From Siphonodentalium dalli (lineage: Eukaryota; Mollusca; Scaphopoda; Gadilida; Siphonodentaliidae), in NCBI GenBank assembly GCA_032622095.1, contig CP136061.1:167407107-167471106 (forward strand): a stretch of 64,000 nucleotides of DNA, read 5' to 3'. The position numbers and the translations under genes are program-made. The notes beneath the pieces are model-generated. The model saw nothing but the letters and a program-made list of their open reading frames with translations, was not told the DNA's origin and did no database searches. Position 1 is the first letter of the stretch. Each line of letters begins with the position of its first letter. This document shows, piece by piece, positions 37,330 through 48,770 of this stretch.

Positions 37330-38722
37330 CGTGGAAATGCTGTTTTTAGATTGCTCAAAAATTCCATTCCATTCAATTTTTCCTGGGCAATTTACCAATC
37401 GTAGCCCAGCGTAACCCCCAACAGACTGCAAAAAGTGCAAACCATCTCATGGACTTGTTCCTAGTACTAACCTCCTCTACGCTAAGGCATAGACATTCCA
37501 GCATGTAGCGACTAGTAATTGCCGACAGAGCTTCTGGGGATTACGTGGTTGATATATATATAGCGCCACCAGAAATCCCCCAGGTAACCAGCGCCCAGGT
37601 GAACTGGAGCATAGGAAAGCAGTACAACTACTACATCATTAGCTCATGACGTCGTATCAGAAAAGAGTAGGGAGCGGAATTCTCCCTAAGCCCCATAAGA
37701 TGGAGACTTACTGGAGCTGAAGGGGTCACTCTCGCCAAAAGTGCTGAAGTGTGCACAGGTTTTGAAAATGTGCTGAAGGGTTCACAGGTTCGAACGATCA
37801 GACGACATTCAATCGTAAGTGAAGGATTGGGCCTGACAAAATCGTGGATAGTGTTTGTTCACACGATTGTGATGTCGTCGTACATGATGATATTGTAGGT
37901 TATTCGTAAGCATGTGATTGACTACCCTTCGATCTTTCCAGCCATGATTTTTACGTACACACGACTGCGATTACGTCGCAAGTGGATGTATCCAAGGATA
38001 TGCCATGAATTTGAATCTAAAATCAAACAGTACGTGCTTGATGTTATTTTTTGACTTGTGATATTGAGTGATTATTGACGTGAGTATACGCATTCTTAAG
38101 TTCTACCGGTTATTTCCTATGACGTAAATCCTTCCACTTACGATTGAATCGTGGTCGTCTGAACGTTCACTAAATAATGTTTAGTTTTCGTATCTGCCAT
38201 GATTTCTGTTAGAGAATAATTGTTTACATTCCAATGAACATTAACTCTTTCGCTGCGAAACGCGCATAAATGCGAACTTCGAAGACGCTGCCAATCGCGC
38301 ATTTTTGCGAATTTGGTATGTAGTTTAATGTATGGGATATAACTCTATTCTTTCCGGCATGTTTGACAGTGTACAATGTATTTATCTGTAGTACTGTTGC
38401 GCGGCGAACAATTTAAAGCGACAATGTCCTCAATGTCATGCTATTTCTGACGTTATGGGAGTACAGCCTTAGCCGGAATATTGCGTCATTGTTGTTAGCA
38501 CGTGGTTATCAGTCGAAAATGGCTGCTCGCAAAAGACTCAGGACTGAAGAAGTTATTGTTATTACCTGTATACACTAATGATCGAGGGGCGCCTGCGTCG
38601 CATAAGATACTTATACCTATTATTTATGTGGGCAGTAGCCTACTAGTATATAGCGGCGCCTGTGGCGCATAAGATACTATGGGTGGCGGGATGGGGTGGT
38701 GGGTGGGTAACTAACCTCTATA
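35588..38722 (+). repeat. tandem segmental duplication, copy B
   Basis: Same content as copy A; the 43-G run is at 37287-37329. Unlike copy A, its piggyBac-like segment continues past the duplication edge into the complete inverted copy 2, so copy B's right part is the original context and copy A the added one, or the reverse by unequal exchange. Confidence 0.92.
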
Positions 38723-39478
38723 CTCTAATGATCGAGGGGCGCCTGCGACGCGTAAGATACTTATACCTATTATTTATGTGGGCAGTAGCCTCTATAGGGG
38801 CGCCTGCGGCGCATAAGATACTATGGGTGGCGGGATGCGGTGGTGGGTGGGTAGCTAACCTCTATACTCTAATGGTCGAGGGGCGCCTGCGGAGCATAAG
38901 ATACTTATACCTATTATTTATGTGGCAGTAGTCTCTATGGGGGCGCCTGTGGTGCATAAGATACTATGGGTGGCGGGATGGGGAGGTGGGTGGGTAACTA
39001 ACCTCTACACTCTAATGATCGAGGGGCGCCCTCGGCGCATAAGATACTTATACCTATTATTTATGTGGCAGTAGTCTCTATGGGGGCGCCTGTGGTGCAT
39101 AAGATACTATGGGTGGCGGGATGGGGAAGTGGGTGGGTAACTAACCTCTATACTCTAATGATCGAGGGGGCGCCCTCGGCGCATAAGATACTTATACCTA
39201 TTATTTATGTGGCAGTAGCCTCTATAGCAGCGCCTGCGGCGCATAAGATAATGTGGGTGGCGGGATGGGGAGGTGGGTGGGTAATTAACCTCTAATGATC
39301 GAGGGGCGCCTGCGGCGCATAAGATACTTATACCTATTATTTATGTGGGCAGTAGCCTCTATAGGGGCGCCTGCGGCGCATAAGATACTATGGGTGGCGG
39401 GATATAAGGTGGCGGGTGGGTAACTAACCTCTATACTCTAATGATCGAGGGGCGCATACGGCGCATACATGTACGACA
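38571..39478 (+). repeat. 144-bp minisatellite, about 6 units
   Basis: Each unit has two related halves: 'atgatcgaggggcgcctgcggcgcataagatacttatacctattatttatgtgggcagtagcctctata' and 'ggggcgcctgcggcgcataagatactatgggtggcgggatggggtggtgggtgggtaactaacctctatactcta'. The length of 144 is a multiple of three, so one strand stays open for 76-89 codons with a repeated HKILWVAGWGGGWV motif; I regard that as incidental. Unit variants include gcctgtggtgc and gccctcggcgc. Confidence 0.9.
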
Positions 39479-40010
39479 CTTATGGGTGATTCTCAAAAAA
39501 TGTCAACCAGAAGGGTAAAAATTTGAATTTGTCCTAAGATTGTGATTTTTTTTTAATTTGTTTGTGAAGACTCTGATTTGTTTGAAAAATTTAAATTTTA
39601 TTCCTGTTTGCCAGAATATTTCTTGTTATGCATGTGGGACACAGGGGACAAAAAGTCTCAAATACTTGTGAAAATCTAATTCCAAATTAGTATTATGAAA
39701 AAATAGTTGCTAATATACACCAGGCCATAGTTTTATCTCATTTTATATTGTTTGAGTAGTCAAAACTATAATCAAACATACTACTTCAAAGAACAGTGCA
39801 TCAATTTCTTGATATGACACAATACACCTTGTGAGTTTAACTGTAACGTACGTGACAAAAATGAACTGTTTAGTATTCTTATTACACGAAAACTATGTAA
39901 AGGAATATAACAGTTGCATTATTGTATGAAGTAAATGGATTGGAAAATGATGACGGTTAATCAGAAGTGTGCTTGTGGTAGGTAAAGACACTTAAATACT
40001 CTATAAGTTA

Positions 40011-40040
40011 TGTAACGCACGTGACGTCACGTACGTTACA
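40011..40040. repeat. 30-bp near-perfect palindrome of two TGTAACG-CGTGAC motifs
   Basis: TGTAACGCACGTGAC is followed immediately by its inverted partner GTCACGTACGTTACA, making a dyad with a single mismatched position pair. It is built from the motif repeated singly elsewhere in the same element, so it may be a dimeric protein-binding site. Confidence 0.85.
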
Positions 40041-41122
40041 TTTTAATTTATTGCAACTAAACATCAATTGCCCATTCTGTTTTATACTATGATGCTTCTA
40101 CTAACAGAAGCACTTAATCTACATGATTTGACATCTACATCTCCATTGTTTACCAGCAGATTGGCTAATATACATTAGTTTTAGTGGTTATAGGTGATTT
40201 GTGCAATCTCTTGAAATCAATTGTTCCAGACATGGCGAAACAAACATGTTTTATAATTTATTGAAATGCAGAGGCCAGTTACTTCTTATTGTTCAGTTAC
40301 CCAGAGTTCCAGAAACTGCCTAATAGATGGTTAGCATTTCTCCCAATTTAAATTTCATACAGTACAGCTGTACTACAGCATAACACATACACAATGTAGC
40401 AATATTTCAGCAGAAAGTGTAGCAATTTCATATAGATCATACATGTCTAATTAACCCTTCAATTCTATTACTTTGTTATTTCCAGTGCTATTTATTAGAA
40501 CAGTGGCCTAAATAATAGGCAGTGAAAATCAAAGAGTGCTATTCTGACATTAGTTGTCCATTATTTATACGTTTAAAGGCTCACATTGTGGTGGAATCAA
40601 TAACATTGTTGTATGTGGTTGAATTTTTTCACCAGCGCAGCTCATGTCGTGGAAGGGTTAAAGAATGCATAAATATAGGATATCTGCACAATTTTAGTGA
40701 ATATGGGAATTATTTTATTAGTGTAATCTCTAAGATTACATACTGTTATAACTTACAATATTATCTGTAAAGCGGCCCGTGGTAGATTTATTACTGATAT
40801 TATTTTCAGATGAACATAGGAAAAGAAATATATACTTCACCAAAATATGCAATACCATTGGCTTAGGATTTAGAAAATTTATGTTTTCAGCAAGATATTC
40901 ACAAAAATCGGTTGAAAATTTCCATCTTAAGATTTATTATGATATCCAAACTATACTTACATGCAATGCATAGAAACACTTAATATGTACATATATAGCT
41001 ATATTGCCATACGGCAGTGGGGCCGAAGGAGTGTGTTTCTATCCACACAACATCCCTTACCCCAGACATGATTCATTTTATTATACTAAGTTACTTACAT
41101 TATTTTACATACATGTACATGT

Positions 41123-41183
41123 ATGGTATAAAGGAAAATAGACACTCTTAAATTAAAAAGAGTGTCTATTTACTTTTATACCA
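41123..41183. repeat. hairpin with about 26-bp arms
   Basis: 'tggtataaaggaaaatagacactctt' and 'aagagtgtctatttacttttatacca' pair across a short A/T loop, with one or two mismatches. It lies inside the TTAT-flanked element. Confidence 0.75.
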
Positions 41184-42595
41184 TTTGAAAGAATTTGGAT
41201 TTGTTAATTCTCTGGATAATCATTTTTTGTGTTACAATTTAACGTAAATGTGGTAATAAAATAATTTTACAAATAAATGTCTAAATTATAAAGCTATTTT
41301 CATGAAAACATTGTCCATGATTTGAAGATGTAACGTACGTGACAATTCAATGTAACGTACGTGACAACAGATTGAGAGTTACTGCAAAACAATTTGAGGC
41401 TCTGCAGATAAATTAATTCTTGAAAACAAAAGAAAGTGAGCCTGAGTGACTAGTAGTTGATTGGAAATGACATATAGTTGTCAGAAATCACAGAAACAAT
41501 GAATGACACCAATAGTTTGCGAAAAAGTGTGTTTTTGCATGTAACGTACGTGACAGACTTCAGTTTTGGCATAAAATTTTAAAACACCACCAATCCACCG
41601 ATCTGCTATTTTGTTATGATTATATATACTGTTGACTATCTGGACACTTAGACATTTGTTGATATCAGTGTTCAGTTTTCAAACAGTAACTTCTTTTATT
41701 CTTCAAAATGGGTTCAGTGTAACATACGTGACGCTGAGAATCACCCTTATACCTATTACTTATAATACACCTTTACTGGTTTTGAACCCTTGTCTATTGT
41801 ATCGTTTTCCAGTAGTGATAACAGGCAACTAAATTAATTATGCTGGTGAGTTGACCATGCGTATGCCCGCGTGACCCATATAATTCACATAAATCATCGT
41901 AAAACCCAATTTTCCTGAAATTCAAGATGGCCGTCAAGATCACGTGACTTATAAGGGGCGGAGCAGGGTTATATGTCCCCCTGCAGGTATATATACATAT
42001 GGGTATGGTTATATATATATATATATCTATATTTGGAATTGTACCTATCAGGGAATATTCAAGCAACAAAAGCACGAACTCAACAAAGTGCGCCATTGTA
42101 TCCCATTTTGCTACAAATAGGTGGCAACTTGCATAAATCCAAGATGAACGCCAAGGTCACTTGACCTATTTTATGTCCAAAGTGGGTTCATATAGGTTAC
42201 TCCCGTGTACCTTACTGTTGGACATCGTATAATTGGGTTAAAAATTAGAAAACAAACAACACACCCATTCATACCCACACAAACTGTACATATACAGGCA
42301 AATAGCCACTAATCCAAGATGGCCGCCAATGTCACGTGACCTTGGTGGGCGTGTCCACGGCGGCATTCGACAGGGTATACCTATGTCTATATACATGTGA
42401 AGTTTCAACTAATTATATTAGAAACTGCTTGAGATATAATGTATTACCCATATATACCTGAAATACATCCATGGATATATGTACATGATGCGTGGCACTG
42501 GGGGGTACGTCTGTGGTGGCGGGTGGCAGCGAAAGAGTTAAAATGAACTGAAAACACACTGCCAATGGGCGCCAGACGTTCATAAACACAATTTA

Positions 42596-43096
42596 GTGAA
42601 CGTTCAGACAACCACGATACAATCGTAAGTGGAGAAATCGGGCCCGACGAGATCGTGGAAAGTCTGTTGACTCTGTTCACATGATTGCAATGTCGTCGCA
42701 CATGATGATATCGTAGGTTGTTCATAAAGCATGTGATTGACTACCCTGCAATCTTTCCAGCCACAAATTTTACATACCGGTACATACAAGGAATTGGGCC
42801 TGACAAAATCGTGGATAGTGTTTGTTCACACGATTGCGATGTCGTCGTAGATGTACATGATGATATTGTAGGTTATACATACACACGACCGCGATGTACC
42901 GCGATGTATACCGCGATTACATCGCAAGTGAAGATATCCAAGGATACGTCACAATTTCGAATCTAAAATAAAACAGTGCTTGATATTATTGTTTGACTTG
43001 CGATTTTGACGTGAGCATGCACAGTCTATTAACTACCGGTTACTTCCTGCGACGGAAAACCTTCCACTTACAAATCGTGGTCGTCTGAACGTTCAC
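42596..43096. mobile_element. Harbinger-type MITE, 501 bp
   Basis: The terminal inverted repeat GTGAACGTTCAGAC and further AACCACGAT-like text match the reverse complement at the right end. The 3-bp target duplication TTA flanks it at 42593-42595 and 43097-43099. TTA/TWA duplications are typical of PIF/Harbinger elements. The interior has repeats of 'cgatt-cgatgtcgtcg-acatgatgatat-gtaggtt'. It starts about 55 bp beyond the end of the piggyBac-like copy 2. Confidence 0.8.
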
Positions 43097-43099
43097 TTA

Positions 43100-44330
43100 A
43101 GTAATGGCCGGTGTTAATGCCGATCACAAACCTGTGTACATTTTAAAACCCTGTGTACCCTTCAGCACATTTTTTGGTGAGAGTGACTCCTTCAGCCTTA
43201 CTGGACTCTGATGGCGGAAGAGTTACGTAAGTCGTGACCCAGAGTTGGACCAAACAGTTAGCGGAGTGAACCCATTTCAAAGGTTGTCCGTACAACATAA
43301 GAGTCTATATTACATCTTATCAACTATTCTAGTTGAATTTAAGATGTGACAAACTTAGTGACCACTGCTTAAAATGATGGAAAAGGTCAGAAATAACAGA
43401 AATTAGATCGTATGTACAACAACACTCGAAATTAGGAAAATATCCGACGGCAAATTTAATGCTGTGGCATGTTAGATTCCACACAATCATTTTGCCACGG
43501 TTATTTCATACGTCATTGCTTACAATATGTTATTGCCGTGACTAACTTTGAATTTCGAGCATTAAAAATGGTTGGTTGTCAGTCTAATTCTATTGAAAAT
43601 CGGGTAAAATGAAAATAATTTTTCGAAATAATTGGAAAAATCTTACGAAGTTACGACTTACGACGTTAATTTCTTTTTGTGTGTGACCTCTGTCAGTCTG
43701 TGGCACTGAAAACTGAGCCATAGTTAACCTAAAAATGTATGTCTTCCATCAGATACCGTAAAACCCTTAAGGAGCATGGCCTGCATGGAAAATATCTGTT
43801 TGAAATTGAATACAAATTCACAACAATTGATCCGCCATTCTGTGTTGTGTTTTAAAACATCACGTGACAACATTGACCTCCTTCGCCGACTTTTGGCAAC
43901 ACCCATAAACAACACGTGACACCCCCTAACTGATTTCTCATTGGTCAATATATCCCCTATACCGTAGAAGCGGGGGCTGATATAGACCCTACCATTATAT
44001 ATATGCCTCGATGTACATGCATGGCTTCACATTTTGGGCTGTTGAGCAGTTAAGATCAATGTGATAATACACACAATTAGCAGATATAATTTGAAAGGGG
44101 AAGGATCGTGTATTTCATAGTCATTGCATATTATTTTGACCCATTGGGCATGTGAGGACCATGCTGGTGCATGATATTATATCTTGTCGTGTATATACAT
44201 ATATGTAGATCTGTGGTAGGAAGCATACTGGTGTCCTACGAGACCATAAGATCAAGAAATTAATCGAGATATTTTGAACTGGTACTAGATGTCGTATCGT
44301 GAATGTACATATACATGTATGGTAGGGAGC
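43100..44330. other. no gene seen; one inverted homology block
   Basis: 43110-43235 ('acctgtgtac...cccttcagcacattttttggtgagagtgactccttcagc') is the inverted counterpart of 34555-34650. The remainder has no supported feature. Confidence 0.4.
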
Positions 44331-44385
44331 ACGTTATGTTTATTGAGCTTGTGCTCAATGATGTATATTGAGCTTGTGCTCAACG
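44331..44385. repeat. two copies of a small palindromic motif
   Basis: 'tattgagcttgtgctcaa-gatgt' occurs twice in a row. TTGAGC/GCTCAA forms a small hairpin around ttgt. It lies at the stop-codon end of the L1-like exon (minus strand). Confidence 0.6.
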
Positions 44386-44906
44386 ATGTGGCCTTATGAG
44401 GCCATCAGACTCAGAAGTTAATTGAGATCTTACACCCAGTTTACCCTGGATATCATAAATGTCCTCGAATGTTGTGAGTCTAATTGCTTTGTCATATGAC
44501 CTAACTTTCACGAAGATCACTCCATCGTATGTCCATGTGCTGTCGATGAAGTTTAGTTTTGCCAACTTTCTGCAGCGAGCTGCCATGCCTGGTCGAGTGC
44601 TTGTGAGATGCTCATTCACAAAAATGCCTTTCAACGACGACTTCCCTTTCATATTAGACCGTCCCTTGTAGAATCTCTTCCTGATTTTGTAGTCTCCAAA
44701 TTTGACTAGGAGCGTCCGTGGTTTACTTGTTGTAGCATACCGTGGGTCACCAGAGCGATGACTGCGTTGTATTTCGTGCTCTTTCATTGGTACTCCCATG
44801 TCCTTTGCTAAGTCGAGTATTAACTGCTCTGGCTCTTCATCATCGCCCTCTGGTATGCCGCTTATTCTAAGTGAGTCTCTCATTGTGTATTGACGGAGGT
44901 CGTCAA
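44380..44906 (-). CDS. L1-type ORF1-like RNA-binding domain, last exon
   Basis: The exon opens after a good acceptor (tttcttgttaacacag) and encodes DDLRQYTMRDSLRISGIPEG followed by the remaining fold. This is the beta-alpha pattern of the L1 ORF1/'transposase 22' RNA-recognition domain: ISGIPEG, then ILDLAKDMGVPM, IQRSHRSG, RTLLVKFGDYKIRKRFY and GIFVNEHLT. The family forms trimers that coat retroelement RNA. The frame ends at a stop near 44380 after about 174 codons. The start codon 44883 is internal, so translation should come from upstream exons. Partners are the coiled-coil exon (about 48470-48721) and the S/T/P-rich exon (48771-49169). No reverse transcriptase frame is found nearby, and the split structure is unusual for a live LINE. 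It could be a domesticated or host-assembled gene or a relic. Confidence 0.7.
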
Positions 44907-45239
44907 CTGTGTTAACAAGAAAACCATAGTCAGAAATGGTAACGCCACCAAGATTATAGTATTACATATAAATAGAAATTATAAAAAGTACATAAAATAT
45001 TTTGATAACAATTGCGTTTAAACAAGTAATCCTTCAAATTATTACTAACAAAGCAAGTAAACGACTGTGGGGTCACTCAACAGATTATAAAGACTTGGAC
45101 TTAGTATACTGTAAATACTAAAATTTAAATGAAATAATTAAAAGAACAAAATTTAGGTTAATTTTCTCATTTAATTTTTTTGTTTTGGTTAAATAAAGCA
45201 ATAATTTAAATGTAACATTTGGTTTAAAAAAAATGATTG

Positions 45240-45600
45240 ACCGTGGCTCTTCCAATAATTGCGCGACTGACCTGGTCAATTGTTCTTAAGAAGTTGTTTT
45301 GAGAATTACTATGGAGGGAAATAGTTATGTCTGTGGCTTCGCAAGTAATTAACTTGGTGACGTGATGTTAACAATTCTGAACTCCAGTAAACCAAGGACG
45401 CTCCATACCAAATATAAGGTAAATTAATAATTCTTTAGAAGTTGTTTTAAGATTTACTATGGAGGGAAAGAATTGTGGTGCTGGCTTCGCAACTATTTGA
45501 CCTCATTGTAACAAATATAAATATTAGTCACTCAGGCAATAGATGTATCTATTCTGTATATTAAGTTATTGGGTCTTACGTGTCTTGAGATGTCTAAATA
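45240..45600 (+). repeat. dispersed repeat related to 7200-7340
   Basis: Two loose internal units of 'aagaagttgttttgagaattactatggaggg-aa-agttatg--tggcttcgcaa' match 'aagaagttgttataagaattaccatagaggaatatagttatggccctggttttgcaa' near 7246. They lie in the presumed intron of the L1-like gene. Confidence 0.6.
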
Positions 45601-45933
45601 GTTTTCAATGGACAGATCGCACAAGGGACCCACGCCAATCTTCTGTTGGGATTCCAATTGTTGGCTTATTAAATATGCACATATGCTTAAGATACAGTCG
45701 CGCGCGAAGCACGCTCCCGTAAGTCGGGTTTTGGATCCCAGTTAATGAAAATATCATTGAAATAATCGGTTTCCCCCAATAAACATCCATATATTCAATA
45801 TACATGTTTTGGAGCAGAATTAGGCAGTCCATATTGGACGCCATCATGGAATTTATTTTGTTTTAATTTTCACACATATTTATTAGTTATGTGGATGGAG
45901 TTATCATTAAACCTCAAATCCTTATATTGGTTA

Positions 45934-46062
45934 CAGTAATGCCCAAAGTAATTGACCACTTAACCACAGCAGAATTATGGGTATTTTTTCAGCATTTAAA
46001 ATCCTGATAAATTACCCATTATTCTGCTGTGCTTAAGTGGTCAATTACTTTGAACATTACTG
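45934..46062. mobile_element. Tc1/mariner-type MITE, first of two tandem copies (129 bp)
   Basis: It begins CAGTAATGCCCAAAGTAATT and ends in the matching reverse complement, with arms of about 55 bp. TA dinucleotides flank it (45932-45933 and 46063-46064), as for Tc1/mariner elements. The tip contains tttcagcatttaaaatcctgat. Confidence 0.85.
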
Positions 46063-46108
46063 TATGAGGATTGAGTTATCATTAAACCTCAAATCCTTAT
46101 ATTGGTTA

Positions 46109-46237
46109 CAGTAATGCCCAAAGTAATTGACCACTTAACCACAGCATAATTATGGGTAATTTTTCAGGATTTAAAATCATGAAAAAATACCCATAATTTT
46201 GCTGTGGTTAAGTGATCAATTACTTTGGACATTACTG
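46109..46237. mobile_element. Tc1/mariner-type MITE, second tandem copy (129 bp)
   Basis: Same size and ends as the first copy. The flank 'gagttatcattaaacctcaaatccttatattggttacag' is also repeated, so element and flank were copied together by a tandem duplication of about 175 bp and not by a second insertion. Confidence 0.85.
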
Positions 46238-46489
46238 TATGTAGATGGAGTTAAACCTCACAACAGTGTTTTGGGGATTTGGACCTTGACTTGGGACCTT
46301 TGGGTTTTAACGCAACAAATGCACGTACACCATATACACAAATTTCTTATGTAACCAGAGTTTTTCTTGGATAAGATGAGTTTGAAGCCTGCTAACATTT
46401 CAAAATGTTGTCAGTTTTGTATTCTCTGCAGCGGAACTCGACGCATTTAAGCAAAAGTTACAAGAGATAAAATGTGTACGTAACGAGAC

Positions 46490-47240
46490 TATAATACAAA
46501 TGAAAAAATAAATTCAGGGAGGGGTGGGCGCTACAGGGAACTAAGGGTTGAACCGATATAAATTTATAGAGCGATAATGACCAATGTTGACATATTATGC
46601 ATCTCAACTCTACTGAACATTGCAACAAGGCTATAAAATAGGGGGTGTCAGAATCTTAGTCATCTCTATATAGTGCCAGAATTAGGCAGAATAGTCATTT
46701 ATGGACTTCTATAAGATGTTGGGTTGGTTATATGGACTCGGAGAAAAAGGGGTTTGTACCGATGAACTGACATAAATTAGTGGAGCGATGTTGCCATGTA
46801 ATGTATCGCGACTGTACTAAAGCAGCAATGATATAAAATTGGGGGGGGGGGGGTCTGAAATTATCTCTATGTCTATAGATGGCACCAGGATTATATAGAA
46901 AGGAATAGCAATTGATATACGTATACGGTATACTATAGTAATACCATAGACATATAAGTACAAGTATCACGCGATAAAATATTACGTAACGTGACTATAC
47001 CGATGAAAGAAATAAATAAATTGGACCCGGATTAGAGGTTGGGTTGGTTATATGTGGATAATTGGATATGGAATATGAAACGATACAAATTAATGGAGCG
47101 ATAAAGACCAATGTTGACACTTAGTCAGGCTACGCGGGAGAAAATAGGGGTTGATACGATAGACCAAAATAAATTTGTCGGGTGATAATGACCAATGTTG
47201 ATGTATAAAGTAACGCGACTGTACTGTCCCACAATTATCA
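46490..47240 (+). repeat. degenerate tandem repeat, about 3-4 units
   Basis: Units contain 'aaccgat-taaatttatagagcgataatgaccaatgttgacat', 'tcgcgactgtactaaagca-caa' and 'ataaaat-ggggg'. A G run lies at 46841-46853. Non-coding. Confidence 0.6.
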
Positions 47241-47324
47241 GGTGTAACCGGTCAAATATGAACTCTAGTACCCAATATGGAACAGCTCAGAAAATATTTG
47301 CAGGGCCCTAAAATTTATTTAACA

Positions 47325-47660
47325 TGGCATTTGCTATTAAAATCGATTTATGTCGATAAAACTGTCATTTTTCAAAATTTTAAGCTGAGACTTGGTGTTT
47401 GTACGTGGGATAGTTATATATTCCTAAAATGACAGAGTACAGCACGTAATTATGTTTTAGATGGAAGAAATGAATTTTTTTCAATGATAAAATTTAACAT
47501 GGCATTTGCCATTAAAATCGATTTATGTCGATAAAACTGTCATTTTTCAAAATTTTAAGCTGAGACTTGGTGTATGTGCGTGGGATACATATATATTCCT
47601 AAAATGACAGAGTCCAGCGCGTAATTATGTTTTAGATGGAAGAAATTGAATTTGTTTTCG
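47325..47660 (+). repeat. direct duplication, about 166-bp units
   Basis: 'atttaacatggcatttgc-attaaaatcgatttatgtcgataaaactgtcatttttcaaaattttaagctgagacttggtgt' and following text occur twice in a row with few differences. They lie in the presumed intron of the L1-like gene. Confidence 0.9.
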
Positions 47661-47938
47661 ATAATAAATTTGCTGCGTGGACTGGACGGGTCAACACGGT
47701 CATCGAGTGCGCTCAATTTGTAAACAAAGTTTGTTTTGGTCAAACTATCCCTTTTTAGACCGGGACAGCAGATCCGAATAGTAGCTAAGATGTATTTAGA
47801 TAGAATTATCAAAAGAATCTGACCGATTCGGGTGTAGTTTAAGAGAATAGAGTGGAGAAATCTTGGTGATAATTCCAGAAAATAAAGATGGTGGAAAATC
47901 ACAATGAAACTACCCACAATTCACTTCACTACACCAGG

Positions 47939-48405
47939 GGGGTTCGCAATGGGTTACACATTATTTTCAGTCTATCAAATTATTTATATTTTCAACAACA
48001 AGTGACTTTAAATTTACAATTTCAGGCTATCCTGACTCTATCGATACGATTTATCATATTTTCAAAAACATATTATACACCGGTGGCGTTAACTTTACAA
48101 TTTCGGCATCTACGTGATTATATCGGTACGATTGAGTAATGGTACAAAACAAAATGTCCAAGAATACATTAGGGGCTCCCAATGGGTTATATATTATTTT
48201 CAGTCTATCAAATTATTTATATTTTCAACAACATATTATTACACCGGTGACTTTAAGTTTACAATTTCAGCTTGTCCTGACTCTATCGATACGATTTATC
48301 ATATTTTCATAAACATATTATACACCGGTGGCGTTAACTTTACAATTTCGGCATCTACGTGATTATATCGGTACGATTGAGTAAGGTACAAAAAATCTCC
48401 AAGAA
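47939..48405 (+). repeat. direct duplication, about 235-bp units
   Basis: 'caatgggtta-a-attattttcagtctatcaaattatttatattttcaacaaca' to 'atctacgtgattatatcggtacgattgagtaa-ggtacaaaa' occurs twice in a row. The second unit runs into the open frame of the coiled-coil exon and supplies its last 55 or so codons, which are therefore probably intronic. Confidence 0.9.
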
Positions 48406-48469
48406 TACATTCGCCCTGTCCACCACACAATATCAAAATCACAGAAGCTAGATACACCACATGTGGCGT

Positions 48470-48721
48470 AATGAGATCGTTTATTTGTCGATCCTTCTCA
48501 TATAAATCTTTCTTCATAGATTCGATATCGGCTCTGATATCCGATGTTGCTTCCTTCACCATCCCACGTATTGGAACTGTGAACATTTCTGAGAACAGAG
48601 TTTTTACTTGCGGATTTTGGAGGGCTGTTATGAGTCCATTTGAGAAGTCTGTTCCCGATGTGGTAGAAATTTGAGATAGCCCGTGAAGGTGACTTGGAAT
48701 GACATGAGCTGGCATTCTGGT
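48470..48721 (-). CDS. L1-like ORF1 gene, coiled-coil exon
   Basis: After an acceptor (ccacagttattatatcag) the frame reads TRMPAHVIPSHLHGLSQIS and on to ADIESMKKDLYEKDRQIND, a short heptad-like coiled coil such as precedes the RNA-binding domain in L1 ORF1 proteins. The 3' boundary is uncertain: the reading frame stays open into the 235-bp repeats, and no donor of the right phase for the 44906 acceptor is obvious. An additional small exon may be missing. It joins the upstream S/T-rich exon in phase 0 across a 49-bp gap. Confidence 0.5.
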
Positions 48722-48770
48722 CTGATATAATAACTGTGGTGGTGGTGGTAAGCTAGTTCAATGGAGATAC

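Larger units (their letters stand above)
39484..41746. mobile_element. 2,263-bp DNA element with TTAT target duplication
   Basis: The terminal inverted repeat GGGTGATTCTCA is perfect, and TTAT lies at both edges (39480-39483 and 41747-41750). The empty target (agatacTTATacctatta) is preserved in neighbouring minisatellite units. The motif TGTAACGTACGTGAC recurs at 39842, 40011 (gcac variant), 40026 (inverted), 41329, 41351, 41540 and 41718 (catac variant), mainly near the ends. A hairpin sits at about 41123-41183. I see no transposase frame; short open frames at 40522-40973 are AT-rich and unsupported. Confidence 0.85.
38245..42537 (-). mobile_element. piggyBac-like element, copy 2, with nested insertion (4,293 bp)
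   Basis: TTAA flanks it at 38241-38244 and 42538-42541, with CTCTTTCGCTGC-type ends. It is the reverse complement of copy 1 with two size changes: the minisatellite is expanded to about 0.9 kb (38571-39478) and a 2,263-bp element is inserted (39484-41746). Without these it would be close to the length of copy 1. It is non-coding. Confidence 0.9.

Noticed and set aside
38662-39295. Frames with repeated HKILWVAGWGGG motifs
   Set aside because: The 144-bp minisatellite unit happens to be a multiple of three, so the frame stays open. The same unit in other copies is not open throughout.
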